Made by a program: the position numbers and the translations under genes. From NCBI GenBank assembly GCA_040506275.1, contig JBEVXD010000009.1:124001-188000 (forward strand): a stretch of DNA of 64,000 bases, read 5' to 3'. This DNA is from Thiodiazotropha sp040506275. Its GTDB lineage: Bacteria; Pseudomonadota; Gammaproteobacteria; Chromatiales; Chromatiaceae. Shown here in pieces: positions 26,349 to 34,924 of the stretch. Every line of letters starts with the position of its first letter. The first letter of the stretch is position 1. The notes beneath the pieces were generated by a model that worked only from the letters and a program-made list of their open reading frames with translations, searched no databases and was not told where the DNA came from.

Positions 26349-27248
26349 TTAATCTGGTACCCCAATCCTGTGGACTTCAGTAACCAAATCAACACCCGAA
26401 TGAGCTGCAACTTCACGCTGCACCAGTTCGATCAAGTTCTCAATATCGGCGGCTGTAGCCTGGCCGGCATTGATAATAAAATTGGCATGTTTCTCAGAAA
26501 CCTGTGCCCCTCCAAGCTGCCTTCCCTTCAGACCTGCAGTCTCGATCAGGCGTGCAGCGTGATCACCAGGTGGATTACGAAAAACCGAACCACAACTGGG
26601 CTGGGTTGTCGGTTGAGTTGCCGAGCGTCGTTCCAGCAGACCTTTGATCTTTTGCTGAGCCGCTTCCACATCCCCTGCTTGTAGAGAGAGTTCTGCTGCA
26701 AGAAACCATTCACCTGCCGGCCCCTTGACCTGGCGATAGCCAACCTCAAACTCAGAAATTTGCCGTTGATGCACTTCACCGAAGCGATTAATAGTCTCGA
26801 CCTTGATGACACGCTGCCATGTCTCGCCACCAAAAGCGCCCGCATTCATCGCCAGTGCACCACCGAGGGTACCCGGTATCCCCGCGAGAAATTCGACACC
26901 ACAACGACCTGCTCGAGCAGCCATTCGGGCAATCTTTGCGCAAGAGACGCCGGCTTCGCTATACATCCGCTCATCATCAAGCAATTCGCACACGCCCAAC
27001 GATCCCTGAGTGGCGATTACCGTGCCATTAACGCCACCATCCCTGACCAGTAAATTGCTGCCTAACCCTAACCAATAGAGCGGCTCATCCCGATCCTGCT
27101 GACTCAGAAAAGAGATCAAATCTTCTCTATCTGCAGGCCGGTAGAAGCGTTTTGCAGGCCCACCAACACGCCAGGTAGTATGCCGCGAAAGGGGTTCGTC
27201 CCTTCGCAGTTCACCACGTAGCTGCTGTGCCTTCATGACAGGCATCAT
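26349..27248 (-). CDS. murB: UDP-N-acetylenolpyruvoylglucosamine reductase
   Basis: FAD-dependent reduction of UDP-GlcNAc-enolpyruvate to UDP-MurNAc. The 299-aa protein has LSRHTTWRVGGPAKRFYRP, GLGSNLLVRDGGV, GIPGTLGGALAMNAGAFGGE, the active-site Ser region GSVFRNPPGDHAARLIE, and HANFIIN. The length and lack of the extra C-terminal insert match the shorter (type II) MurB class rather than E. coli MurB. The ATG at 27248 overlaps the stop of the preceding 61-aa ORF as ATGA, with GAGG 8 nt upstream; ATG 27245 and a further in-frame ATG at 27236 are alternatives. Confidence 0.95.
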   Translation of the reverse strand: MMPVMKAQQLRGELRRDEPLSRHTTWRVGGPAKRFYRPADREDLISFLSQQDRDEPLYWLGLGSNLLVRDGGVNGTVIATQGSLGVCELLDDERMYSEAGVSCAKIARMAARAGRCGVEFLAGIPGTLGGALAMNAGAFGGETWQRVIKVETINRFGEVHQRQISEFEVGYRQVKGPAGEWFLAAELSLQAGDVEAAQQKIKGLLERRSATQPTTQPSCGSVFRNPPGDHAARLIETAGLKGRQLGGAQVSEKHANFIINAGQATAADIENLIELVQREVAAHSGVDLVTEVHRIGVPD

Positions 27249-27430
27249 CCCCAAAACCTCATAGGTTTTTGATCGACTCTATTCAACTTCTGTTTATGGC
27301 TGCCGTTTCGTTGCTCTCGCAGACTCTCCTGAAAATCAGGCTTATTCATCATCACCAGATCGAGCAGGTTGCACTGCAAAGACTCGCCGCACCCCTGGTG
27401 CAATCGTTTCATGTCAAAGATCTGTGCCAT
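27245..27430 (-). CDS. Small ORF coupled to murC and murB, unknown function
   Basis: A 61-aa frame (MAQIFDMKRLHQGCGES... ending QKPMRFWG) lying exactly between murC and murB. Its ATG overlaps the murC stop as TAATG, a full AGGAGG Shine-Dalgarno lies 8 nt upstream, and its stop overlaps the murB ATG as ATGA. These junctions are what one expects of a translated gene in a tightly coupled operon. The peptide is hydrophilic and mostly basic, with two Cys, no membrane segment and no motif I recognise. It is not part of the standard dcw gene set. It may be a real small protein or a coupling cistron that delivers ribosomes to murB. Confidence 0.72.
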   Translation of the reverse strand: MAQIFDMKRLHQGCGESLQCNLLDLVMMNKPDFQESLREQRNGSHKQKLNRVDQKPMRFWG

Positions 27431-28866
27431 TACTTGGCCTCCTCACAAAGTTGCGTGGGCAATTCGGCCGCTACGGCACCGATACTGCCTGCCCCTAGGG
27501 TCAGAACGATATCCCCATCCTTGATTAATCCCTGCAACAGTTCCGGTAACTCTGTAACCGGCTCCATGAAGATTGGATCAACCTGGCCTCGCACCCTCAC
27601 TGCACGACTCAGGTCACGCCCGGTTGCACCTTGAATAGGCTCTTCACCTGCCGCATAGACTTCGGTTAAAACCAGAAGATCAGCTTTGGAAAGAACCTGT
27701 ACGAAATCTTCGAACTGTTCCTGGGTTCTGGTGTATCGATGGGGTTGAAAAACTAAAACAAGACGCCGCTCGGGCCAGCCATCACGTACCGCTTCCAGGG
27801 TTGCCTGAATTTCACGTGGATGATGTGCGTAGTCGTCCACAAGCATCACATTCTTGCCATTCACCTGGCAGTCACCACGGGTCTGAAAACGTCGACCAAT
27901 ACCAGCGAATTTATCCAGGGCAAGTTGAATATCCTTACCCTCAATGTTGAGTTCCAAAGCTACACTGGCTGCTGCCAATGCGTTCAAAACATTATGTCGC
28001 CCAGGAAGATTGAGGGTCATTTCCAAAGGCTGCTCCAAACCACTTGCATGTAGGTTGAAGTGCGTTTTTAAACCTTCACTGCGGACATCCGTTGCCTTTA
28101 CATCAGCATCCTCACTGAAACCGTAGGTTGTGATTGGGCGAGTCACCTCCGGCAATAGTTCTCTTACCACTGGATCATCAACACACATCACAGCCTGGCC
28201 ATAAAAAGGCAGGTGGTGAAGGAACTCCAGGAAAGTACCTCGCAGACGGTTGAAATCACCGCCATAGGTAGACATGTGGTCTGCATCAATATTTGTCACT
28301 ACTGCCAGCATCGGTTGCAGATAGAGAAAAGAGGCATCGCTCTCATCCGCCTCTGCCACCAGGTACTCACCCTCTCCCAACCGAGCATTGGCTCCGGCGC
28401 TGTTCAATCGCCCACCGATGACAAAGGTCGGATCGAGACCGGCTTCCGCCAATACACTGGTCACCAAACTTGTGGTGGTTGTCTTTCCATGCGTACCAGC
28501 CACAGCAATACCAAACTGAAAGCGCATGATCTCTGCTAGCATCTCTGCTCTGGGTACCACAGGAATTCGGCCCTTCCTGGCCTCCGCAACCTCCGGGTTA
28601 TCCTCTTTCACTGCACTTGAAGTCACAACAGCATCAACACCCTTGATATGCGCTGCCTGATGTCCCAGATGGACTTGAGCCCCCAGGGATTCAAGTCTGC
28701 GGGTGACGCCACTCTGTTTCTGATCCGAGCCGGATACCTGATACCCCAGATTGATCATCACTTCAGCTATACCACTCATGCCCGCTCCACCGATGCCAAC
28801 AAAGTGGATATGACGCATGCGTCCCATGCTGTTTGGATTGTGGCGACGTCGCAATTGCTCACTCAT
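27430..28866 (-). CDS. murC: UDP-N-acetylmuramate--L-alanine ligase
   Basis: Adds L-Ala to UDP-MurNAc, opening the stem peptide pathway. The 478-aa protein has HFVGIGGAGMSGIAEVM at the N-terminus, the ATP-binding VAGTHGKTTTTSL near residue 120, NIDADHMSTYGGDF, and the C-terminal-domain HHPREIQATLEA. Size and motifs are typical of Mur ligases. Its start overlaps the murG stop by 4 bp (ATGA), and its stop overlaps the start of the 61-aa ORF. Confidence 0.98.
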   Translation of the reverse strand: MSEQLRRRHNPNSMGRMRHIHFVGIGGAGMSGIAEVMINLGYQVSGSDQKQSGVTRRLESLGAQVHLGHQAAHIKGVDAVVTSSAVKEDNPEVAEARKGRIPVVPRAEMLAEIMRFQFGIAVAGTHGKTTTTSLVTSVLAEAGLDPTFVIGGRLNSAGANARLGEGEYLVAEADESDASFLYLQPMLAVVTNIDADHMSTYGGDFNRLRGTFLEFLHHLPFYGQAVMCVDDPVVRELLPEVTRPITTYGFSEDADVKATDVRSEGLKTHFNLHASGLEQPLEMTLNLPGRHNVLNALAAASVALELNIEGKDIQLALDKFAGIGRRFQTRGDCQVNGKNVMLVDDYAHHPREIQATLEAVRDGWPERRLVLVFQPHRYTRTQEQFEDFVQVLSKADLLVLTEVYAAGEEPIQGATGRDLSRAVRVRGQVDPIFMEPVTELPELLQGLIKDGDIVLTLGAGSIGAVAAELPTQLCEEAK

Positions 28867-29942
28867 GATTCAATGTTCTCCAGGCAGTAACGCCCCAGAT
28901 TGGCTGCAGCATCCGAACGGGATTGCTGTCGTGCTGCCTCGGCCATCTGCTGAAGTCTGTTTCGGTCTGCACCCAGATCAGCTATCTGAGTAGCGAGATC
29001 ACGTGGATTCAGACTGGGTTGTGGTAACAATTGAGCTGCCCCTGCTTGAACCAGGAACTGTGCATTGTGGGTCTGATGGTCATCCACAGCGTGAGGGTAA
29101 GGCACAAGAATTGAGCCCAACCCAGCTGTGGCCAATTCTGTAACAGTCAGTGCCCCTGCCCGGCATAACACCAGATCAGCCCAACCATAGGCCTCTGCCA
29201 TATCATTTTCGAAGGCCTTGATTTCTGCCTCAACGCCCTGTTCGCGATAACATTCGATCGTCTCCTGCAACAGCTTTTCACCGGTCTGATGACGAACCAG
29301 CGGGCGATTTTCCTGTGGTATCAGTGCCAATGCCTTGGGGAGTGTTTGATTCAGTGCGCGAGCACCCAGAGAGCCCCCCAGTACAAACAGTCTGACCGGA
29401 CCAGTTCGCCCGTTGAATCGAACTTCAGGTGGCTCAAGATCCACTATCTCCTGGCGTACAGGATTACCAATGGTCTCCGCCTGGGCCTCAGCGCCAAAGC
29501 TGCCGGGAAACGCCTCGAAAACTTTATTCGCAAAACGGGCCAGAATACGATTCGTCAAACCGGGTATGGCATTCTGTTCCTGAATCACCAACGGGATTTT
29601 CATTAGCCTTGCAGCAACGCCCCCCGGACCAGTAACAAATCCCCCCATACCCAACACCAACTGCGGCTGGATCTGTCGTAGTAGACGGTATGCTTGAATA
29701 ACTGACCGGCCAACGACCCAAGGTGCCATCACACGACGCTTAATTCCGTTTCCACGAATACCTTTCACATCGAGGGTACGAATCGAATAACCATATTCAG
29801 GGATAAGCTTAATCTCCATGCCGCCACTGCTTCCCAGCCAGGTGATTTTGCAACCCTGACCCTGCAGCCACTGGGCTACTGCCAATGCCGGGAAAAGATG
29901 CCCTCCTGTGCCACCTGCCATCACCATCACATGAGGCTCCAT
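28863..29942 (-). CDS. murG: UDP-GlcNAc:lipid I N-acetylglucosaminyltransferase
   Basis: Peripheral membrane GT28 glycosyltransferase that converts lipid I to lipid II on the cytoplasmic face. The 359-aa protein begins MVMAGGTGGHLFPALAVA (G-loop 1) and has VLGMGGFVTGPGGVAA (G-loop 2), LFVLGGSLGARALNQ (G-loop 3), and CRAGALTVTELATAGLGSILVPYPHAVDDHQ reduced from the UDP-GlcNAc site. It overlaps ftsW by 16 bp upstream and murC by 4 bp downstream. Confidence 0.97.
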   Translation of the reverse strand: MEPHVMVMAGGTGGHLFPALAVAQWLQGQGCKITWLGSSGGMEIKLIPEYGYSIRTLDVKGIRGNGIKRRVMAPWVVGRSVIQAYRLLRQIQPQLVLGMGGFVTGPGGVAARLMKIPLVIQEQNAIPGLTNRILARFANKVFEAFPGSFGAEAQAETIGNPVRQEIVDLEPPEVRFNGRTGPVRLFVLGGSLGARALNQTLPKALALIPQENRPLVRHQTGEKLLQETIECYREQGVEAEIKAFENDMAEAYGWADLVLCRAGALTVTELATAGLGSILVPYPHAVDDHQTHNAQFLVQAGAAQLLPQPSLNPRDLATQIADLGADRNRLQQMAEAARQQSRSDAAANLGRYCLENIES

Positions 29943-31120
29943 GATCGCCCCCCATTGGTATTACGTCCCACTGCTCGGCGAGACTCAAAGTCGATGCGCA
30001 ATAACAGAGCGATCATCAAGCAGACAACGATAATGCTGTTACCGCCATAACTCATGAAAGGAAGTGTTAAACCCTTGGTTGGCAACATGCCGACATTCAC
30101 CCCGATATTGATAAATGCCTGCATACCTAGCCACAAACCCAGACCATAGGCTGTATAGGTTGAAAATCTGTGTCCTGCTGCTTCCGCTCTGACACCGATC
30201 TGAAAGGCTCTCCAGGTGATGAATGCGAATAAGGCGATAATCCCCAGAGTACCTATCAGGCCAAACTCTTCACCTACCACAGCCATGATGAAGTCGGTAT
30301 GCGCCTCAGGCAGGTAGAACTGCTTCTGAATCCCATTACCCAAACCCACTCCCGAAAATTCTCCTCTACCAAATGCAATTAATGCCTGGGAGAGTTGAAA
30401 ATCGGTATCAAAGGGGTCATCCCAGGGATTCAGGAAGGTGGTCATTCGCTGCCAGCGATAGGGGCTGAAAAAGATTAAAGCGAAACCCGAAACCACAGAG
30501 AAAAGGATCAGAGTAACAAACTGATACAGAACCACCCCACCAAGAAAAAGCATACCCAGTGCAGTCGCGAACAATACCACTGTGGTACCAAAATCAGGCT
30601 GAAGAAGGATCATGGCACTGGTCACAATCAACAGCAGCATCGGTTTGGCAAAACCCCAGAACGAGCGAGCCACCTCATCCTGCCGACGCACCAGATAGCC
30701 TGCGATATAGAGCACCATAAAGAGCTTCATAAACTCAGAGCTTTGTAGATTGAATACCCCCAAAGGCACCCATCTGGTAGCACCATTCACCGTCTTGCCC
30801 ACACCGGGGATGAGCACGATCAAGAGTAGAAACATTCCAAGAAAAACCAACATCGGACCCGCTTTACGCCACTGCTCCATGGGTACCCCAAAAAACAGTG
30901 CAGCGCCGATCAGACCAAGCAGCATGGCAAACAGGTGACGATAAACATAAAAAAATGGGGAACCGGCCAGACGATCTCCCACCGTCATCGAAGATGAGGC
31001 AACCATCACCAAACCAAAACCCAACAATAGTGCAGAGGCACCAAGCAGCCACCAGTCGAGGCTTGGTTCCATGGATCTGCTGGCACGGGCATCCTGTGCC
31101 TGAGGGCGCTTATCTGTCAT
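29927..31120 (-). CDS. ftsW: SEDS glycosyltransferase FtsW
   Basis: Septal peptidoglycan polymerase of the SEDS family; partner of FtsI. The 397-aa protein has about ten hydrophobic segments and SEDS signatures: NGATRWVPLG, LLQPDFGTTVVL, and the C-terminal NIGVNVGMLPTKGLTLPFMSYGGNSI. It begins with a cytoplasmic stretch rich in charged residues. Overlaps murD by 4 bp and murG by 16 bp. Confidence 0.97.
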   Translation of the reverse strand: MTDKRPQAQDARASRSMEPSLDWWLLGASALLLGFGLVMVASSSMTVGDRLAGSPFFYVYRHLFAMLLGLIGAALFFGVPMEQWRKAGPMLVFLGMFLLLIVLIPGVGKTVNGATRWVPLGVFNLQSSEFMKLFMVLYIAGYLVRRQDEVARSFWGFAKPMLLLIVTSAMILLQPDFGTTVVLFATALGMLFLGGVVLYQFVTLILFSVVSGFALIFFSPYRWQRMTTFLNPWDDPFDTDFQLSQALIAFGRGEFSGVGLGNGIQKQFYLPEAHTDFIMAVVGEEFGLIGTLGIIALFAFITWRAFQIGVRAEAAGHRFSTYTAYGLGLWLGMQAFINIGVNVGMLPTKGLTLPFMSYGGNSIIVVCLMIALLLRIDFESRRAVGRNTNGGRSWSLM

Positions 31121-32472
31121 TGGGTAAACGCCTCCACCGCCTCTATGAATGCATCACCCCGAGCTTCAAAATTATTGAACATATCGAAACTGGCACAGGC
31201 AGGAGAGAGCAATACCCGGTCACCAGACCGTGCCAGCTTATAAGCTTCGGCCACCGCCTCCGTCATACTGCCGGCATTAACCAGAGCGACATGCCCCTCC
31301 AATACTGCGGAAAGCTCTGGTGCATCCCGACCGATCAGTACCACACCTCGCGCTGTCTGCTCCACAACCGGGACCAGGTCAGCAAAGTCGGCACCTTTAC
31401 AATCACCACCGGCAATCAACACCGTACGGCTGTCACCCTGCTCTGGATGGAGTCCTAACAAGGCTGAAATGGTTGCCCCTACATTGGTACCTTTTGAGTC
31501 GTTGAACCAGCGAAGTCCCTGTTTGTCTGCAACCCATTGGGTACGATGAGGTAAGCCTTTAAAAATGCGCAGTGCAGCCAACATATCGTTTTGCGCTAAT
31601 CCTGCAGCACTGCCCAGGGCCAAGGCCGCAAGAGCGTTTGCATAGTTATGACGGCCAGGAATTCGTAACTCGCTGACTGGCATCAGGGGACTGTGGCCTT
31701 CACTCAGCCAAATAACACCATCCAACTCATGCAGACCGAAGTCACTCCCCTCAGGGGAGTTCAGTGTAAAACCAAGTGGTGATGATTGATCATCAACCAT
31801 CTTCATTACGATTGGATCATCACGATTGATGACCCGAATTTCTGCCTGATGGTAGACCTTTGCTTTGGTTTCAGCATAATCATCAAGATCCCGATAACGA
31901 TCCATATGATCAGCTGAAACATTCAACACTACTGCTGCTCTGAGTTTTAGTGAAAAGGTACTCTCCAACTGAAAACTGGAGAGTTCAAGAATATAGAGTT
32001 CAACATCATCATCCAGCAGATCGAGCGCTGGTTCTCCAAGATTCCCGCCCACGGCAACTTTGATACCTGCAGTGCGTGCCATCTCACCTAACAGAGAGGT
32101 GACTGTACTTTTGCCATTTGAACCTGTAATCGCAATAACCGGTGCACTCACCGCACGGGCAAATAATTCCACATCCCCAATCACTTCCACGCCGCGTTGT
32201 TTGGCCGCCTGAATAAGTGGATGATCCAATGAGAGACCGGGACTCACCACCAGACGACTTGCAGCCTCAAAAACTTCTGCCTGGAAACCACCCAGAAACA
32301 GTGCCATGTCCGGCAGTTCCTGACGAAGAGCTTCCAATCCGGGAGGCGACTCACGACTATCTGTCATGGCCAGAGAAACCCCCTGTGCAGCAAGATAGCG
32401 GGCACACGAAAGCCCGGTCTTACCCAAACCGACAATCAAAGTCTTACCCTGCAATGTGGTTTGCTCTGACAT
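31117..32472 (-). CDS. murD: UDP-N-acetylmuramoylalanine--D-glutamate ligase
   Basis: Adds D-Glu to UDP-MurNAc-L-Ala. The 451-aa protein starts MSEQTTLQGKTLIVGLGKTGLSCARYL and has PVIAITGSNGKSTVTSLLGEM (P-loop), LNVSADHMDRY, and FNDSKGTNVGAT. The open frame extends 29 codons further into mraY, but the ATG at 32472 overlaps the mraY stop as ATGA and begins at the conserved N-terminus, so it is preferred. Followed by ftsW with a 4-bp overlap. Confidence 0.97.
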   Translation of the reverse strand: MSEQTTLQGKTLIVGLGKTGLSCARYLAAQGVSLAMTDSRESPPGLEALRQELPDMALFLGGFQAEVFEAASRLVVSPGLSLDHPLIQAAKQRGVEVIGDVELFARAVSAPVIAITGSNGKSTVTSLLGEMARTAGIKVAVGGNLGEPALDLLDDDVELYILELSSFQLESTFSLKLRAAVVLNVSADHMDRYRDLDDYAETKAKVYHQAEIRVINRDDPIVMKMVDDQSSPLGFTLNSPEGSDFGLHELDGVIWLSEGHSPLMPVSELRIPGRHNYANALAALALGSAAGLAQNDMLAALRIFKGLPHRTQWVADKQGLRWFNDSKGTNVGATISALLGLHPEQGDSRTVLIAGGDCKGADFADLVPVVEQTARGVVLIGRDAPELSAVLEGHVALVNAGSMTEAVAEAYKLARSGDRVLLSPACASFDMFNNFEARGDAFIEAVEAFTQ

Positions 32473-33554
32473 CAACGTATCTTCAGACTCGCTAATCCGA
32501 CCAGCACCAGAATGACAGTGATGATCCAGAAACGAACAATGACCCGAGGTTCGGGCCAACCCTTTAATTCAAAATGGTGATGCAATGGCGCCATGCGAAA
32601 AATTCGTTTGCCGGTTAATCGATAGGAGGCAACCTGCAACACTACTGACACTGTCTCAATAACGAATACACCACCCATGATGAACAGCACGATCTCTTGC
32701 CGCACTGCCACGGCTACCACACCTAATGCCGCCCCTAGCGCCAAGGCACCCACATCACCCATGAATACCTGAGCGGGATAGGTGTTGAACCAGAGAAAGC
32801 CCAAACCAGCACCGACCAGCGCCGCACAAAACACCATCAGTTCACCTACTCCCGGCAGGTGAGGAATCTTCAGGTAGGTGGCAAAATCCGCATGGCCTGT
32901 GACATAGGCAATCACCCCGAGCGCACCACCAACCATCACTGTTGGAAGAATGGCCAGACCATCAAGTCCATCAGTCAGGTTAACTGCATTTGATGAACCG
33001 ACTATGACCAGATAACTGAACAGAATGAAAAACGGTCCCATATCCAGAGAGACATCTTTTAAATAGGGGATCAACAATGCAGTCTCTGTCGGCGAGGTCG
33101 CTGTTGTGAAGAAGACGATTGAAGCCCCAAGACCAGCCACCGACTGCCAGAAATATTTCCACCGCGCAGCCAACCCTTTAGGGTCGCTTAAAACCAACTT
33201 TTTGTAGTCATCCACCAGGCCGATCAGACCAAAAATAAGGGTCACTATCAGCACAATCCAAACATAACGGTTATCCAGATCTGCCCAAAGCAGCGTTGCA
33301 ATTGCAATTGCCACAAGGATCAGTGCGCCACCCATTGTCGGCGTACCTGCTTTGGAAAAGTGGGTTTCGGGACCGTCGTTCCGAACTGTCTGTCCAATCT
33401 GATGAAAGCTCAGTCGCCTTATCATCACCGGCCCCAGAGCCAGGGAGATCAGGAGTGCTGTAAGTACACCGAGAATGGTTCTCAGAGTGAGATACTGGAA
33501 CACACGAAAACCGCCATCGAACTGAACCAGCCACTCGGTCAGATATAACAACAC
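32472..33554 (-). CDS. mraY: Phospho-N-acetylmuramoyl-pentapeptide transferase
   Basis: Integral membrane enzyme that attaches phospho-MurNAc-pentapeptide to undecaprenyl phosphate, giving lipid I. The 360-aa polytopic protein has PTMGGALILVAI, LVDDYKKL, VNLTDGLDGLAI, NTYPAQVFMGDVGALALGA and HHHFELKGWPEPRVIVRFW, all MraY hallmarks. A GTG start at 33554 is favoured: GGAGG lies 7 nt upstream and the sequence MLLYLTEWL then matches family N-termini. A TTG at 33560 is too close to that Shine-Dalgarno. The start codon is 2 nt after the murF stop. Confidence 0.96.
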   Translation of the reverse strand: MLLYLTEWLVQFDGGFRVFQYLTLRTILGVLTALLISLALGPVMIRRLSFHQIGQTVRNDGPETHFSKAGTPTMGGALILVAIAIATLLWADLDNRYVWIVLIVTLIFGLIGLVDDYKKLVLSDPKGLAARWKYFWQSVAGLGASIVFFTTATSPTETALLIPYLKDVSLDMGPFFILFSYLVIVGSSNAVNLTDGLDGLAILPTVMVGGALGVIAYVTGHADFATYLKIPHLPGVGELMVFCAALVGAGLGFLWFNTYPAQVFMGDVGALALGAALGVVAVAVRQEIVLFIMGGVFVIETVSVVLQVASYRLTGKRIFRMAPLHHHFELKGWPEPRVIVRFWIITVILVLVGLASLKIR

Positions 33555-33556
33555 AA

Positions 33557-34924
33557 TCAAGCCCTCCCCACGCGCATTAAACGCTCTACTACCCGGTCCA
33601 TACCCGCGCTGCGCGATCCTTTGACCAGCACGGCATCACCACTACGGGTTTCAGCATCCAATGCATCCACTAACTCACCCAATCCGGAAAAGGCCACACC
33701 TCCGGCACCGAACCGCTCTACAGCGTTACGGCTCAACTCACCCAGGGTATAGAGATGTTCCAGGCCAGCCTGTTTTGCCCGGTCACCAATCTCCCCATGC
33801 AATGCCACGGAATCGGCACCCAGTTCAGCCAGATCACCCAGCACCAGATAGCGCTCACCAGGCGCACTGCGAAGTACCTCAATAGCTGCATCAACTGAGT
33901 CTGGATTGGCGTTGTAACTATCGTCGATAAGACGATAACCAGCCGGACTGACCAACAGACGTAAGCGCCCCTCCACGGCCTGAACAGATGCCAGTCCCTT
34001 CTGGATATCTTCTACGCCACAGCCCATTCCCAATGCCGCAGCAATAGCTGCAAGTGCATTCATCAGATTGTGACGACCGGCAAGTGAGAGATGCACCTCG
34101 AATTGCTGATCCAGATACCGAACCTGCATATGATTCTGGAAGCCTTGATCTGTCCAGCGCATCTCAGCCTGATTCAGGTCGCTCTGAACATCCGCTTTGG
34201 ATGAGGTGCCAAAAGAGATAATTCGACGTTCACCAGCATATCCTCGCCACAGTGCAAAAAAATCGTCGTCGGCATTTAACACCGCAACCCCTGATGGTTT
34301 CAGCCCACTCAGGATTTCACCCTTGGCTTGAGCGACACCTAAGAGATCACCGAATCCCTCCAGGTGTGCTGCCCCCGCGTTATTGATTAAAGCAATATCG
34401 GGATGGGCAACCTGACTTAGGTAACCGATCTCCCCGGAATGATTGGCACCCATCTCGACAACGGCATACTGTTGATCCTGTAACCGAAGCAGAGTCAGTG
34501 GTAGACCAATGTCATTGTTCAGGTTGCCTTTGGTGGCTAGAACCGTTCCTCTGATCTTTAAAATTGCAGCCAGCAACTCTTTAACTGTGGTCTTACCATT
34601 GCTGCCGGTGATTGCCACTAGAGGTACTTCAAAACGGTCACGCCAGTATCCAGCCAGACGCCCCAGGCCATGACGAGTATCAGACACCTGCAGCTGAGCA
34701 ATTTCAGAGTCCTGTGGACTGGAGACCATTATCGCCACCGCACCTTTCTCAATCGCTTGTTCGACGAAACGGTGACCATCGAAATTCGGGCCAGTCAGTG
34801 CCACAAAGAGATCACCGGGCTGAATGGTGCGGGTATCGGTACTGACCGATTGAAAACTGACATCATCACCCTGATGCACAGCATTCAGCTCCTCGGCCAC
34901 TTCAGAGAGATAGAGACTATTCAT
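33557..34924 (-). CDS. murF: UDP-MurNAc-tripeptide--D-alanyl-D-alanine ligase
   Basis: Adds the D-Ala-D-Ala dipeptide made by Ddl. The 455-aa protein starts MNSLYLSEVAEELNA and has SVSTDTRTIQPGDLFVAL, VAITGSNGKTTVKELLAAIL (P-loop) and IDDSYNANPDSVDAAIEVL, the MurF-specific motif. The ATG at 34924 overlaps the murE stop by 8 bp and has a GAGGGGG Shine-Dalgarno. The longer open frame into murE has no family similarity. Confidence 0.97.
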   Translation of the reverse strand: MNSLYLSEVAEELNAVHQGDDVSFQSVSTDTRTIQPGDLFVALTGPNFDGHRFVEQAIEKGAVAIMVSSPQDSEIAQLQVSDTRHGLGRLAGYWRDRFEVPLVAITGSNGKTTVKELLAAILKIRGTVLATKGNLNNDIGLPLTLLRLQDQQYAVVEMGANHSGEIGYLSQVAHPDIALINNAGAAHLEGFGDLLGVAQAKGEILSGLKPSGVAVLNADDDFFALWRGYAGERRIISFGTSSKADVQSDLNQAEMRWTDQGFQNHMQVRYLDQQFEVHLSLAGRHNLMNALAAIAAALGMGCGVEDIQKGLASVQAVEGRLRLLVSPAGYRLIDDSYNANPDSVDAAIEVLRSAPGERYLVLGDLAELGADSVALHGEIGDRAKQAGLEHLYTLGELSRNAVERFGAGGVAFSGLGELVDALDAETRSGDAVLVKGSRSAGMDRVVERLMRVGRA

